Assembly (NCBI RefSeq): GCF_000515415.1
Contig: NZ_KI911783.1
Span: forward strand, 3,958,392-4,022,391
Source of the DNA: Bradyrhizobium sp. WSM1417
Lineage (GTDB): Bacteria; Pseudomonadota; Alphaproteobacteria; Rhizobiales; Xanthobacteraceae
Direction: 5' to 3'
DNA length: 64,000 nt
Shown here: positions 54,449-62,020 of the stretch, one piece after another
Layout of the letters: each line of letters begins with the position of its first letter
Position numbering within the stretch: position 1 is the first letter of the stretch
The notes under the pieces: model-generated
What the model was told of the DNA's origin: nothing
What the model saw: the letters and a program-made list of their open reading frames with translations, nothing else
The model's database searches: none
Position numbers and translations under genes: made by a program

Positions 54449-56044
54449 TCAACGCCTCCTGGTGCCGAACACGGATGAAAATCGACCCGCCCCATGCGAG
54501 GGCGATGCTGGTCGCGGTGACGGCGGCGGGGAGGGCGCGGGCGGTGGGGGCTCGCGCGGCGGTTCGCGCGACGCGGCCGTTGGCAGGCGATCATAGCTCG
54601 TGCGCTGCTGCGCCGGCGCGGTCGTCCGTGCGTGGGTGTCGGCAGGCGTGCGCGGGATGGCGGCGCGGCTGCCGCCTCCGTCCTTGCGGGAGGAGGCGCG
54701 CTTGAACTCGTCGCGGATCGGCCATTTGGCTTTCTCGGCGGCGACCTGGACGCACTCGATCAGTGCCGTGTTCTTGGCCTCGCGCCGATGCGCCTTCATG
54801 TCGCCGTCGCGATAGGCATTGAGGATGCGGAACTCCATCGGATCCATGCCGACGAGGTTCGCGAGCTTGTCCATCTGGCACTCGATCGCAAAATCCATCG
54901 CGGTGACGCCGAAGCCGCGCATCGCGGTTGCCGGCGTACGGTTGGTGAAGACGCAGTAGACATCGCCATAGACGTTCGGGATGGTGTAGGGCCCTGGCAG
55001 ATGGGCTGCGCATTTCACCGCGGCATAGCTCGAGAGCCGCGTATATGCGCCGCTGTCGAAATATGCGCGGATCTTCCGCGCAACGACCCGGCCGTCGCGC
55101 ATCACGCCGTCCTTGATGTAGATGCGCTCGGCGCCGCGCGGCGGACCATATTGCATCTCCTCTTCGCGTCCGAATACGTAACGCACTGGACGTCCCGTCA
55201 GCATCGCACCCAGGATGCATAACGGTTCGGTCAGCGTGTCCACCTTGCCGCCAAAGCCGCCGCCGACGGTACCGCCAATGAAATGGAAGGTGTTGGAGGG
55301 GACATCGAGGATCTTGGCGCAGGTGTCGACCGAGAAGAACAGCGCCTGCGTCGACGTATAGACGACATATCGCCCGTTGGTGTCGGGCGCCGCGATCGAC
55401 CCGTTGGTTTCAGTCGGCGCGTGCTCGATAGGCGACATCTGGTAGCGCTGTTCAAGCACGTGATCGGCGGTCGCGAGTGCGGCATCGGCATCGCCGAAGC
55501 GGAGCTTTTGGTGGTCGTATGTGTCGTGATAAATGAAGGCATTCTTCGGATAGGTATCGTTGACGACGGGCGCGCCGGCCTTCAGCGCATCTTCAACGTC
55601 GAACACGGTCGGCAACGGCTCGTAGTCGATGCGGACTTTCGAGATAGCTTCAAAGGCCTCGCGCTCGCTGTCGGCGACGATGGCCAGGATCGGCTCACCC
55701 TTGTAGCGAACCTTGTCGACGGCCAGCGACGGTTCGTCGTCCTTGCCGAAATTGATCAGGCTCAAGAGGGTGTTAAGATTGCGGGGCACATCGGAGCCGC
55801 GGATGATCCGGCGCACGCCGGCTGAGCGCTCGGCGTCCGTGGTGTCGATCCGCCGGATCCTCGCATGCGAATGGGTCGAGCGAACGACTTTCAGGTGCAG
55901 CATCCCCTGGAGCTTGTGGTCGTTGAAATAGCTCGATGTGCCCGTGACATGGCCAAGCATGTCCTGGCGCTGCGTGCCCTTGCCGATCTCGTTGAGATTG
56001 TCGTCGCGCTCGTCGGCGAAAATATCTTTGCGCAGTTCCAGCAT
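54449..56044 (-). CDS. Molybdenum hydroxylase large subunit, N-terminal part (separate gene)
   Basis: ATG 56044 (MLELRKDIFADERDDNLNEI) gives 531 residues. It has the a/b hammerhead domain (residues about 25-140) and the first Mo-cofactor-binding domain: GGTVGGGFGGKVDTLTEPLC, RPVRYVFGREEEMQYGPP and TPATAMRGFGVTAMDFAIEC. The motif TAMRGFG differs from the AYxCSFR of CO dehydrogenase CoxL, so CO is not the substrate. From about residue 450 the protein ends in a low-complexity Arg/Pro/Ser tail, and its stop is 1 base from the next start. The family hydroxylates aromatic heterocycles or aldehydes. Confidence 0.88.
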   Translation of the reverse strand: MLELRKDIFADERDDNLNEIGKGTQRQDMLGHVTGTSSYFNDHKLQGMLHLKVVRSTHSHARIRRIDTTDAERSAGVRRIIRGSDVPRNLNTLLSLINFGKDDEPSLAVDKVRYKGEPILAIVADSEREAFEAISKVRIDYEPLPTVFDVEDALKAGAPVVNDTYPKNAFIYHDTYDHQKLRFGDADAALATADHVLEQRYQMSPIEHAPTETNGSIAAPDTNGRYVVYTSTQALFFSVDTCAKILDVPSNTFHFIGGTVGGGFGGKVDTLTEPLCILGAMLTGRPVRYVFGREEEMQYGPPRGAERIYIKDGVMRDGRVVARKIRAYFDSGAYTRLSSYAAVKCAAHLPGPYTIPNVYGDVYCVFTNRTPATAMRGFGVTAMDFAIECQMDKLANLVGMDPMEFRILNAYRDGDMKAHRREAKNTALIECVQVAAEKAKWPIRDEFKRASSRKDGGGSRAAIPRTPADTHARTTAPAQQRTSYDRLPTAASREPPREPPPPAPSPPPSPRPASPSHGAGRFSSVFGTRRR

Positions 56045-56055
56045 GATGTGGTCCT

Positions 56056-56532
56056 TCAGGCGCTCACCCGGCCGCCGGCAGCGGCGAGGATGGCGTTGAT
56101 GATCGGCTCGTAGCCGGTGCAGCGGCAGATGTTGCCGGAGATCGCCTCGACGATCTCGGCGTGGCTCGGGGAGGGATTGCGATCGAGCAGTGCCTTGGCA
56201 GCCATCAGCATGCCCGGCGTGCAATAGCCGCATTGGGCGGCAAAATTCTCGGCGAAGGCGCGCTGCAGCGGGTGGAGGTTGGGTCCCTGCTTCAGGCTAT
56301 CCAGCGTCTCGACGGAGCGGCCGGCGACGGTCTCGGCCAGCGTCAGACAGGAGAGATGGAGCTCGCCGTCGATCAGGACGCTGCAGGTACCGCAGCCGCC
56401 TTGGCCGCAACCGAATTTCGGCGTCATGTCGCCGATCAATTCGCGAAGCGCGACGAGCAGGTTGGTGCCGCCATCGACGAAAATGGCGACATCGCTGCCG
56501 TTGTGACGAAATTGCAGGGCAGTCTTGGCCAT
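56056..56532 (-). CDS. Molybdenum hydroxylase small [2Fe-2S] subunit (CoxS/XdhC-like)
   Basis: ATG 56532 gives 158 residues, the usual length. The plant-ferredoxin-type N-terminal domain binds one cluster through FGCGQGGCGTCSVLIDGEL and HLSCL. The helical C-terminal domain binds the second through CGYCTPGMLMAAKALLD and ISGNICRCTGYEPIINA. It passes electrons from the Mo site to FAD. The gene lies between the FAD and large-subunit genes with 5- and 11-base gaps. Confidence 0.95.
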   Translation of the reverse strand: MAKTALQFRHNGSDVAIFVDGGTNLLVALRELIGDMTPKFGCGQGGCGTCSVLIDGELHLSCLTLAETVAGRSVETLDSLKQGPNLHPLQRAFAENFAAQCGYCTPGMLMAAKALLDRNPSPSHAEIVEAISGNICRCTGYEPIINAILAAAGGRVSA

Positions 56533-56537
56533 ACGAT

Positions 56538-57356
56538 CTATTCCTGACCCAAGAGAAGACGACGCAGATGGACGCCGACGATCTCGCGGCGGTACCAGGC
56601 GCTGCCGAGCGCGTTGTCGGATGGCGATGTTCCTTCCACGGCTGCAGAGGCTGCGGCCGCAACGGTTGCGGCATCGAGCGGGCGGCCTTCGAGAGCGCGT
56701 TCGGCCGCCCGCGCACGTATTTGCGTCGGCGCCATCGATCCCAATGCAATTCGTGCCCCGGCGATCCGTCCGCCGCTGATGGGCAGATGTGCGGCGAGCG
56801 TGATAACCGAGCCTCCTTTGGGCTTGATCCGTGCGATCTTGCGGTAGCGGAAAGCCTCCGGGCTGGTCGGTCGCGTGCACGACACCGACAGCACGAGCGC
56901 GCCCGCCTGCCTTTCGCGTGACTGCAAGAACTCCTCGATTGGAATGTCGCGAGATCCAAAGCCGCCTTGCAGAGCCACGGTGGCATCGAGCGCAAGCAGG
57001 GCGACGATGAAATCGCCATAGGGACTGGGCGCGAACAGATTGCCGCCCACCGTACCCATGTTGCGCACCGCTGGGCCGCCGATCGAGCGGGCCGGAGCGT
57101 GCAGGAAAGCGAGGTCGCGCTCGGCCAGAATCCGGGCGAAAGTTACGCCAGCACCCAGTGTGATCCGCGGGCCTGAGGGGTCGATGCGCGTCAAGGCATG
57201 GTCATTGGCGCGCACGACGGTCGAGATCGAGATGTCACCTTCGTTCAGTGCGCGCATCACCAGCGTGCCGCCGCCGAGATAACGTGCGTTGCGATCGGAC
57301 GACAGCGCGGCGGCGGCCTCGCTCGAACTCGTGAAGGTCTTCACCGTCACAGTCAT
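56538..57356 (-). CDS. Molybdenum hydroxylase medium FAD subunit (CoxM-like)
   Basis: ATG 57356 overlaps the upstream SRPBCC stop by 4 bases, giving 272 residues. The FAD-binding domain shows ARYLGGGTLVMRALNEGDIS, NMGTVGGNLFAPSPYGDF (the conserved TxGGN) and GGSVITLAAHLPISGGRIAG. CO_deh_flav_C-type C-terminal sequence ARAAERALEGRPLDAATV follows. It takes electrons from the iron-sulfur subunit. Confidence 0.93.
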   Translation of the reverse strand: MTVTVKTFTSSSEAAAALSSDRNARYLGGGTLVMRALNEGDISISTVVRANDHALTRIDPSGPRITLGAGVTFARILAERDLAFLHAPARSIGGPAVRNMGTVGGNLFAPSPYGDFIVALLALDATVALQGGFGSRDIPIEEFLQSRERQAGALVLSVSCTRPTSPEAFRYRKIARIKPKGGSVITLAAHLPISGGRIAGARIALGSMAPTQIRARAAERALEGRPLDAATVAAAASAAVEGTSPSDNALGSAWYRREIVGVHLRRLLLGQE

Positions 57357-57802
57357 GTTGACACAGTCTCCTTGAAGTGCCGGCGGATCGCGTCGAATCC
57401 CGCCTGGTAGATATCTTCCGCGACCATGTGGGTGATCCGATCCTTGTCCTCCGGCCGTGTCGAGAAGCGGGATTCCCAGTGCCAGAAGGTGCGGTCGCCG
57501 TCCGTCACGGGCAGCAGGCGGACGTGAGCTACGTAGTTGAACATCGGAACCGGCGTATCGAGCAGGCAATAGCTGAAGGTCTGCTCCAGATCCGACAGCG
57601 TCAGCAATTGCTCGCGCAGCTCCGAGCCGTCCTGCAGCTTGAAGCGCCTGACACAGCCGATCTTGTCAGAAGCCTGCGCCCGCTCGATCGTGGAGGTCGC
57701 AACCGCCGGATGCCAGCGATCGTGCCCGTTGAAATCGCGCAGCACCGCCCACACGGAGCCGGTCGGCGAATCCAGGATCGTGCTCTTGATGATATGCGGC
57801 AC
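57353..57802 (-). CDS. SRPBCC (START/polyketide cyclase-like) protein, second of tandem pair
   Basis: GTG 57802 lies 5 bases after the upstream stop, giving 149 residues (PHIIKSTILDSPTGSVWAVL). It contains RDFNGHDRWHPAVATSTIER and IGCVRRFKLQDGSELREQLL, typical of the SRPBCC helix-grip fold, which forms a hydrophobic pocket. Its sequence is clearly related to the adjacent gene at 57808. CoxG-type SRPBCC proteins recruit Mo hydroxylases to membranes. The longer in-frame upstream sequence is arginine-rich and unlikely. Confidence 0.82.
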   Translation of the reverse strand: MPHIIKSTILDSPTGSVWAVLRDFNGHDRWHPAVATSTIERAQASDKIGCVRRFKLQDGSELREQLLTLSDLEQTFSYCLLDTPVPMFNYVAHVRLLPVTDGDRTFWHWESRFSTRPEDKDRITHMVAEDIYQAGFDAIRRHFKETVST

Positions 57803-57807
57803 GGCGC

Positions 57808-58245
57808 TCAGCCTCCGAACTGGCGTTTGAGGGCATCGAAGCCGCCCTGGAACACGCCGCCGCCGATATTCGCGACGAGCTCCGCCTCCCGCTCGGGTGC
57901 GCAGTCGAACTCGGCGGTCCATTCCATGAAGGTCTGGTCGCCATCCGTGACCGGCGTCAGCCGAAGCGTCGCGACGTAGTCCTCGACCCCCATCGGGGAC
58001 TCGAGGATCGAGTAGGTGCAGAACATGTCGTAATCGGACAGGCCGAGCAGCTTTTCCCGGATGCGATCGCCGTTGCGCAGGCGAAAATCCCTGACGCAGC
58101 CGATCTTGTCGGAGGGCTCACCGCCCTCGATGCGGCTTTCCGCAATCGCGGGATGCCAGTTCGGCAGACCGTTGAAGTCGCGCACCCGCGCCCAGACGCG
58201 ATCATTGCGCGCGTTGACGACGGTTGAGACGTAGACGCGGGCCAT
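57808..58245 (-). CDS. SRPBCC (START/polyketide cyclase-like) protein, first of tandem pair
   Basis: The 145-residue protein begins MARVYVSTVVNARNDRVWAR. Segments NGLPNWHPAIAESRIEGGE, KIGCVRDFRLRNGDRIREKL and YDMFCTYSILESPMGVEDYV match the neighbouring protein, so the pair arose by duplication. The helix-grip fold binds hydrophobic ligands. It follows the flotillin-like gene by 9 bases and may act with it at the membrane, as CoxG is thought to do for CO dehydrogenase. No catalytic residue is obvious. Confidence 0.82.
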   Translation of the reverse strand: MARVYVSTVVNARNDRVWARVRDFNGLPNWHPAIAESRIEGGEPSDKIGCVRDFRLRNGDRIREKLLGLSDYDMFCTYSILESPMGVEDYVATLRLTPVTDGDQTFMEWTAEFDCAPEREAELVANIGGGVFQGGFDALKRQFGG

Positions 58246-58254
58246 GGTGCGACC

Positions 58255-61158
58255 TCAGCTCTTCTTCCGGGGGCTGCGCTCAACCGGCGGCTCGCCGTCG
58301 GCCGAAGGCGACGGCGCAGCGGCTGGCTTCTCGCCACCGCCGCCGCCCTTGCGTGCGGAGTCCTTGATGCCCTGCATGTCGCGAGCTTCCCGGATCAGGC
58401 CTGGCATCTTGGCGAGGCTGCCGCCTTCGACGCCGATGTCCGCCAGAAGCGAGTCGATCAGCGGCGCCTGGACGCGGTAGCGCAGCGCCGAGTCGATCAC
58501 CTCGTCGGTGGCGCTGCGGCCGCCGTTGCCGCCATGGCCGTTGCCGTTGAGGCCGTCGACCTGGAGGATGCGGATGCCCTCGATCTTCTCCATCGGCTTG
58601 ACGCTCTCACGGACGATGCCCTCGATGCGGTCGAGCAGCTTTCTACGGAACAGCGAGTAGCGCGCCTGGTCGGTCAGCACGTTCTCGGCCTCGTTGAGCA
58701 TACGCTGCGCCTCGGCCTCGACTGCAGCGCGGATTCGTTCGGCTTCCGCGGCAATTCGCGTCTCCTCGGCCTGCTTCTCGGCGATCAGGATCTCCACGGT
58801 CTTGCGGCGCTTCGCGATCTCGCTCTCGCGCGCGGTGATGACGCGCTCGGCGGCTTCAGTGGCATGCACCCGCGCTTCCTCGGCCGAGGCCTTGGCCGCG
58901 GATTCCTCCAGCGACTTCAGGTGGATGGCAATCGCCTTCTCCATCAGAACGGTCTCGACCTCCTTCTCGCGATTGATTTCAAGCTTGCGCAGCTCGCGCT
59001 CGCGGCCGATGCGGGCCTCGTCGAGGCCGCGATCGGAGGCAATGCGGGCGCGGTCGACCTCTTCGCGCGCGGCAATCTCGGCTTCCTGGAGCGACTGGAC
59101 GCGGGCGACTTCGAGTTGTTCAATCGAACGTCGGCGTTCGATCCGCGCCGCCTCCAGAGCTTGCTCGCGCGAGACGTCCGTGGTCTCGACCTCCTTGCGC
59201 GCGACAATCTCGGCCTGCCTGACCTGGCGGTCCGCGTCGATGCGCTCGGACTTCTTGGTCGAGAGCGCAATGACGCGGTCCTCATCCGCAATCTCGATCG
59301 CCTTCTTGTGCTCGATGTTGAGGACTTCGCGCTTCTTGGAGGACGTGATTCGCTCGGCTTCGAGCGCGAGATCGACGCCGATGCGCTGGCGCTCGATGGC
59401 GTCGCGCCGCTTCAACTCGGCTGCCTCGAGCACGGCTGTGCGTTCGATCTCGAGCGCGCGTGTGTCACGCTCGGCCTGGATACGCTCGGCTGCAACGGAC
59501 TTCTCCTGCGCGATCCGGGCGGCTTCGATGGCTTCGCGTGAGGCAATGTCGGCTTCCTCGACGGCGCGGTTGCGGGCGATTTCCAGCGACCGAACGCGTT
59601 CTTGCTGAGTGATGCGGGCAGCTTCCGTGGCTTCGCGTGCCGTGACCTCTGCGACTTCCAGCGTCTGATTGCGTTCGATCTCCAATTGCCGGGTATTCTG
59701 CTCGACCGCGATGCGCTCGACGGCGAGCCTGTGCTCGCGGTCGATGCGCGCCGCCTCGACCGCGCGCTGCGCCTCAATCTCGGCTTCCTGGATGTTACGC
59801 ACCTGCTGGATCTCCAGCGCGCGGGTGCGCTCATCGGATGCGATGCGCTCGACATTGACGATCATGGTCTGGGCAATGCGGGCCTTTTCGGTCGTCTCGC
59901 GGGCAGCGATCTCGGCTTCGTCCACAGCGCGGGTCCGGTCGATCTCGCGGCGCCGGGTCTCCTCTTCGTTGGCGATGCGGGCGTCGGTCACGACGCGGTC
60001 CTGCTGGATACGCGCTTTCTCGATCGCCTCGCGGGCGGTGATCTCGGCTTCCTCGACGGTCTGCATCCGCTCGATTTCGCGCTGGCGCACCTCGCGCTCG
60101 GAAGCGATGCGGCTGGTATCGATCGAGCGCTGGTTGGCGATCCGGGCCTTCTCGATTTCTTCCCGTGCGAGCAGTTCCTTCTCCTCGATGGTGCGGGTGC
60201 GCTCGATCTCCCGCTGGCGAGTCTCCCGCTCCGAGGCGATACGGGCTTCGGCAATCGCCTGGTCGTTGGCGATTCGCGCCTTCTCGATGGTTTCACGGGC
60301 GGAAATCTGCGCCTGCTCGGCTTCGGTCTCGCGCAGGGCTCGCTCACGTGCGACCTCGGTGCGTTGCAGGGCGCGGCGCATCTCGATGTCACGCTCCTGT
60401 TCGAGGCGCGCCGTCTCGCTTTCGCGCTCGATCTCGAGCGCCTGCCGCTCGGCCTCAAGGTTGCGAGAGCGGATCTTGATCATCGAATCCTGCTCGATGT
60501 CGTTGCGCAGTTTGCGCTTGGCCTCGATGTCCTCCATCAGGCGCGTCAGACCTTCGGCGTCGAAACGGTTCGAGGGGTTGAAGAATTCGAGATCGGTTTG
60601 GTCCAGATCGGTGATCGCGACTGACTCCAGCTCGAGTCCGTTCTGGGCGAGGGCCTCTGCCGCGTTTGCCTTGAGGCGGGCGACGTACTCGCCGCGCTGC
60701 TCGTGCATCTGCTCAAGGGTCATTTCCGAGGCGACGGAACGGATGGCCGAGATGAATTTGCCGGCCAGGAGGGCGTGGAGCTGTTCGGGCTCCATGGTGC
60801 GGCGGCCGAGCGTGGCGGCCGCGATAGACACGGCTTCGCGGGTCGCCTGCACTCGGACATAGAAATCGGCCTCGATGTCGACGCGCATGCGGTCTCGGGT
60901 GATCACGGCGTCTTGGCGGGAGCGCACGATGCCCATCGGCTGCACGTTCATGTTGACCGGCGTGTAGTCGTGGATGAACGGCAGCACAAAGGCGCCGCCG
61001 TTGATCACAACGCGCTCGCCGAGCAGGCCGGTCCGGACGAATGAGGTCTCCTTGGACGAGCGGTGATAGAGCCAGTTCACGATGTAGACGCCGACCACGA
61101 TCACCACGATCGCGACGATCAGCCAGAGGATCAATTCACCGACCAGAGTCCCTGACAT
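58255..61158 (-). CDS. Giant flotillin-like SPFH protein with hendecad-repeat coiled coil
   Basis: ATG 61158 follows GGGAGAGA, giving 967 residues, far longer than usual flotillins. Residues 8-30 are a membrane anchor (ELILWLIVAIVVIVVGVYIV) and about 30-210 an SPFH/band-7 domain. Residues 272-612 consist of near-repeats of 44 residues (one of 33), each ending in RxxxxxxEIER-like sequence, all multiples of 11, and a further repeat unit lies at 682-725. Residues 725-860 are a flotillin-type tail, followed by Gly/Asn-rich and Pro/Ala-rich ends. It probably forms a membrane scaffold for the operon's enzymes. Confidence 0.85.
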   Translation of the reverse strand: MSGTLVGELILWLIVAIVVIVVGVYIVNWLYHRSSKETSFVRTGLLGERVVINGGAFVLPFIHDYTPVNMNVQPMGIVRSRQDAVITRDRMRVDIEADFYVRVQATREAVSIAAATLGRRTMEPEQLHALLAGKFISAIRSVASEMTLEQMHEQRGEYVARLKANAAEALAQNGLELESVAITDLDQTDLEFFNPSNRFDAEGLTRLMEDIEAKRKLRNDIEQDSMIKIRSRNLEAERQALEIERESETARLEQERDIEMRRALQRTEVARERALRETEAEQAQISARETIEKARIANDQAIAEARIASERETRQREIERTRTIEEKELLAREEIEKARIANQRSIDTSRIASEREVRQREIERMQTVEEAEITAREAIEKARIQQDRVVTDARIANEEETRRREIDRTRAVDEAEIAARETTEKARIAQTMIVNVERIASDERTRALEIQQVRNIQEAEIEAQRAVEAARIDREHRLAVERIAVEQNTRQLEIERNQTLEVAEVTAREATEAARITQQERVRSLEIARNRAVEEADIASREAIEAARIAQEKSVAAERIQAERDTRALEIERTAVLEAAELKRRDAIERQRIGVDLALEAERITSSKKREVLNIEHKKAIEIADEDRVIALSTKKSERIDADRQVRQAEIVARKEVETTDVSREQALEAARIERRRSIEQLEVARVQSLQEAEIAAREEVDRARIASDRGLDEARIGRERELRKLEINREKEVETVLMEKAIAIHLKSLEESAAKASAEEARVHATEAAERVITARESEIAKRRKTVEILIAEKQAEETRIAAEAERIRAAVEAEAQRMLNEAENVLTDQARYSLFRRKLLDRIEGIVRESVKPMEKIEGIRILQVDGLNGNGHGGNGGRSATDEVIDSALRYRVQAPLIDSLLADIGVEGGSLAKMPGLIREARDMQGIKDSARKGGGGGEKPAAAPSPSADGEPPVERSPRKKS
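59323..60345 (-). repeat. Coding tandem repeats encoding 31 hendecads (44-residue units)
   Basis: This DNA encodes flotillin residues 272-612 as consecutive units 272-315, 316-359, 360-403, 404-447, 448-491, 492-524, 525-568 and 569-612. All are 44 residues except 492-524 (33). The length 341 is exactly 31 x 11. Hydrophobic residues fall at positions 3 and 9 of each 11-mer, as in right-handed coiled coils. Confidence 0.75.
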
Positions 61159-61183
61159 GTTTCTCTCCCTCGACCTTTCGGCG

Positions 61184-62017
61184 TTATCGCGCGCCGATCG
61201 CCTTGAATTTGCGAACCTGATCCGTCAACGCCCGCTCGACCGGCAGCCGTTCCATCGAGGAGGCGCCGTAGAAGCCGTGGCAGTTGCGTGTATTCCTCAT
61301 GATGAAATCGGCATCGTCCGGATCGGAGATTGGTCCGCCGTGAGCGAGCACCAGAATGTCCGGATTGACGCCGAGCGCGGCGGAGGCCCAGGTGTCGATG
61401 TGCGCTGGGCAATCCGTCAGCTTGAGTGCGGTCTGCGCGCCGATGGTACCCCCGGTCGTCAGGCCCAGATGACAGACGATGATATCCGCGCCCGCGATCG
61501 CCATCGCGGCGGCTTCCTTCTCGCTAAAGACGTAGGGCGTCGTCAGCAGGTCTTTCTCGCGCGCCTTTGCGATCATGTCGATCTCGAGCGCATAAGACAT
61601 GCCGGTCTCTTCGAGATTGGCGCGGAACACGCCGTCGATAAGGCCGACAGTCGGAAAGTTCTGCACACCGGCGAAGCCGAGCGCTTTCAATTGGTCCAGG
61701 AAAAGATCCATGTCGCGGAACGGATCCGTGCCATTGACGCCGGCGAGCACTGGCGTTCTGGTCACGACGGGCAGCACTTCGCCGGCCATCTCCAGCACGA
61801 TGGCGTTGGCGTCGCCGTAAGCCATCAATCCCGCGAGCGAGCCTCGGCCGGCCATTCGGTAGCGGCCGGAATTGTAGATGACGATGAGGTCGACACCGCC
61901 GGCCTCCTCGCATTTGGCCGAAAGGCCAGTGCCGGCGCCGCCGCCGACGATGGGCTCGCCGCGCCTTGCCATGTCGCGGAAGCGCTTCAACAGTGCAGCG
62001 CGTTCAAACCGGGCCAT
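61184..62017 (-). CDS. PEP-hydrolase-family TIM-barrel protein (partner of Tm-1/UPF0261)
   Basis: The 277-residue protein starts 3 bases after the fusion-gene stop. Features include [60 protein letters not shown] and [20 protein letters not shown], all typical of PF09370 proteins. In tomato Tm-1 a similar TIM barrel is fused to an UPF0261 domain. Here the two are separate but adjacent genes. The biochemical function is poorly known. Confidence 0.88.
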   Translation of the reverse strand: MARFERAALLKRFRDMARRGEPIVGGGAGTGLSAKCEEAGGVDLIVIYNSGRYRMAGRGSLAGLMAYGDANAIVLEMAGEVLPVVTRTPVLAGVNGTDPFRDMDLFLDQLKALGFAGVQNFPTVGLIDGVFRANLEETGMSYALEIDMIAKAREKDLLTTPYVFSEKEAAAMAIAGADIIVCHLGLTTGGTIGAQTALKLTDCPAHIDTWASAALGVNPDILVLAHGGPISDPDDADFIMRNTRNCHGFYGASSMERLPVERALTDQVRKFKAIGAR

Positions 62018-62020
62018 CGG

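Noticed and set aside
54449..54700. Frameshift as the cause of the split Mo-hydroxylase large subunit
   Set aside because: The downstream part has its own ATG with an ideal AGGAGG site and the stop and start are 1 base apart, so a natural split fits better, though only orthologues can settle it.
53425..57356. Aerobic CO dehydrogenase (coxMSL) identity
   Set aside because: The subunit and CoxD/E/G neighbours match, but the active-site loop reads TAMRGFG rather than AYxCSFR of form I CoxL.
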